Positions 61,463 to 64,000 of a DNA stretch of 64,000 nt are shown piece by piece (the first letter of the stretch is position 1; the number at the start of each line of letters is the position of its first letter). The stretch comes from Stenotrophomonas bentonitica (GTDB taxonomy: Bacteria > Pseudomonadota > Gammaproteobacteria > Xanthomonadales > Xanthomonadaceae). A program made the translations under genes and the position numbers. The notes below the pieces were generated by a model, which was not told the DNA's origin, did not search any database, and saw nothing but the letters and a program-made list of their open reading frames with translations. The stretch is from assembly GCF_013185915.1 (NCBI RefSeq), contig NZ_JAAZUH010000002.1:248001-312000 (forward strand), written 5' to 3'.

Positions 61463-61869
61463 TCAGCTCGACGCGCTGCGGATCGCGTCCGGCAGCGGGG
61501 CGCTCTTGCCGGTCTGGGTGTCCATCCAGACCACGACCACATTCCCGTCCGAATACAGCGTGCTGTCGTTCTTCTGGTCCACGATGCGGTGGCCGATGGT
61601 CACGCTGCTGTTGCCCAGGCGTTCGACGAACAGCTCCACCACGATGTCGTTGGGCCACACGATCGGCAGGCGGTAGTTCACGTTGGTGGCAGCCACCACC
61701 GGGGCGATGCGGTCGGTCATCGACACGCCTTCCACGCCCAGCATCCAGCGCACGCGCGCTTCTTCCAGGTAGGAAATGTACTTGGCGTTGTTGACGTGGC
61801 CCATGCTGTCCATGTCGCGCCAGCGCACGCTGATCGGTACGCGGGCCAGGATCTTGTGTTCGCTGCTCA

Positions 61870-61870
<1 letters not shown>
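61463..61870 (-). CDS. 4HBT family acyl-CoA thioesterase
   Basis: The 135-residue single hot-dog protein has the catalytic Asp in R-D-M-D-S-M-G-H-V-N-N near 18-27, close to the YbgC/4-hydroxybenzoyl-CoA thioesterase type. The substrate is not evident. Its start overlaps the last base of the uvrA stop, so it is translated with uvrA. Confidence 0.92.

Positions 61871-64000
<2,130 letters not shown>

Overview
The window is high-GC, densely coded DNA that looks like a Stenotrophomonas-type member of the Xanthomonadaceae. Evidence for this is the many short GTAG-headed palindromes between genes (the SMAG/REP type known from S. maltophilia), the abundance of TonB-dependent receptors, autotransporters and S9 peptidases, and Min proteins that resemble those of Xanthomonas. 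The assignment is inference from gene content. I saw no rRNA, tRNA, CRISPR array, transposase or prophage.

Layout. 1-3.5 kb: the 3' end of an autotransporter and a Cys-type sulfatase. 3.5-7.3 kb (minus): an SF1 helicase-like ATPase, then a TetR regulator with a membrane-anchored metallo-beta-lactamase-fold hydrolase and two matching operator candidates. 7.4-10.9 kb: a DUF1801 protein, a membrane metallophosphoesterase, and an ArsR plus cupin/DUF2867 pair. 10.9-17.1 kb (plus): a FecI-type sigma factor, a FecR anti-sigma factor, a TonB receptor with an STN signalling domain, and an exported PHP-fold hydrolase, which together form a cell-surface signalling and uptake unit. 17.4-20.8 kb: a stress flavoprotein, a DUF72 protein, an Fpg/Nei DNA glycosylase and an MHS-type transporter. 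20.8-27.6 kb: a siderophore receptor behind a Fur-box-like site, a membrane-anchored malate:quinone oxidoreductase, and the divergent argP/argO pair.

27.7-41.1 kb is rich in peptide metabolism: two intact S9 peptidases, a third S9 gene broken by a foreign-looking cassette, a POT and an OPT oligopeptide transporter, and a DUF819 permease, with a second autotransporter among them. 41.2-44.2 kb (minus) holds GNAT-minC-minD-minE and a small HExxH protein. 44.3-48.7 kb has a DesK/NarL-type two-component system, a structured intergenic region, an SRPBCC/GyrI-like protein, DUF423 and an AlkA-type glycosylase. 48.7-52.7 kb (minus) has a VanY-like peptidase and a tightly overlapping operon (SPFH protein, Arc-like repressor, DUF4177, alpha/beta hydrolase, PH-domain protein) whose promoter carries two 8-bp palindromic boxes of the kind ribbon-helix-helix repressors bind. 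52.8-64 kb: purT, an exported EEP phosphatase, bpt, an EF-hand protein, a sigma factor fused to a membrane domain, tesB, a crotonase, a PCu(A)C copper chaperone, a 4HBT thioesterase and the 3' part of uvrA.

Most intergenic hairpins belong to four GTAG-headed families, and in three genes the repeat's own TAG serves as the stop codon. The best candidates for undescribed biology are the SPFH/RHH operon with its tandem operator, the S9 gene broken by a CxxC-protein cassette, the sigma factor/membrane fusion, and the STN receptor paired with a PHP hydrolase.
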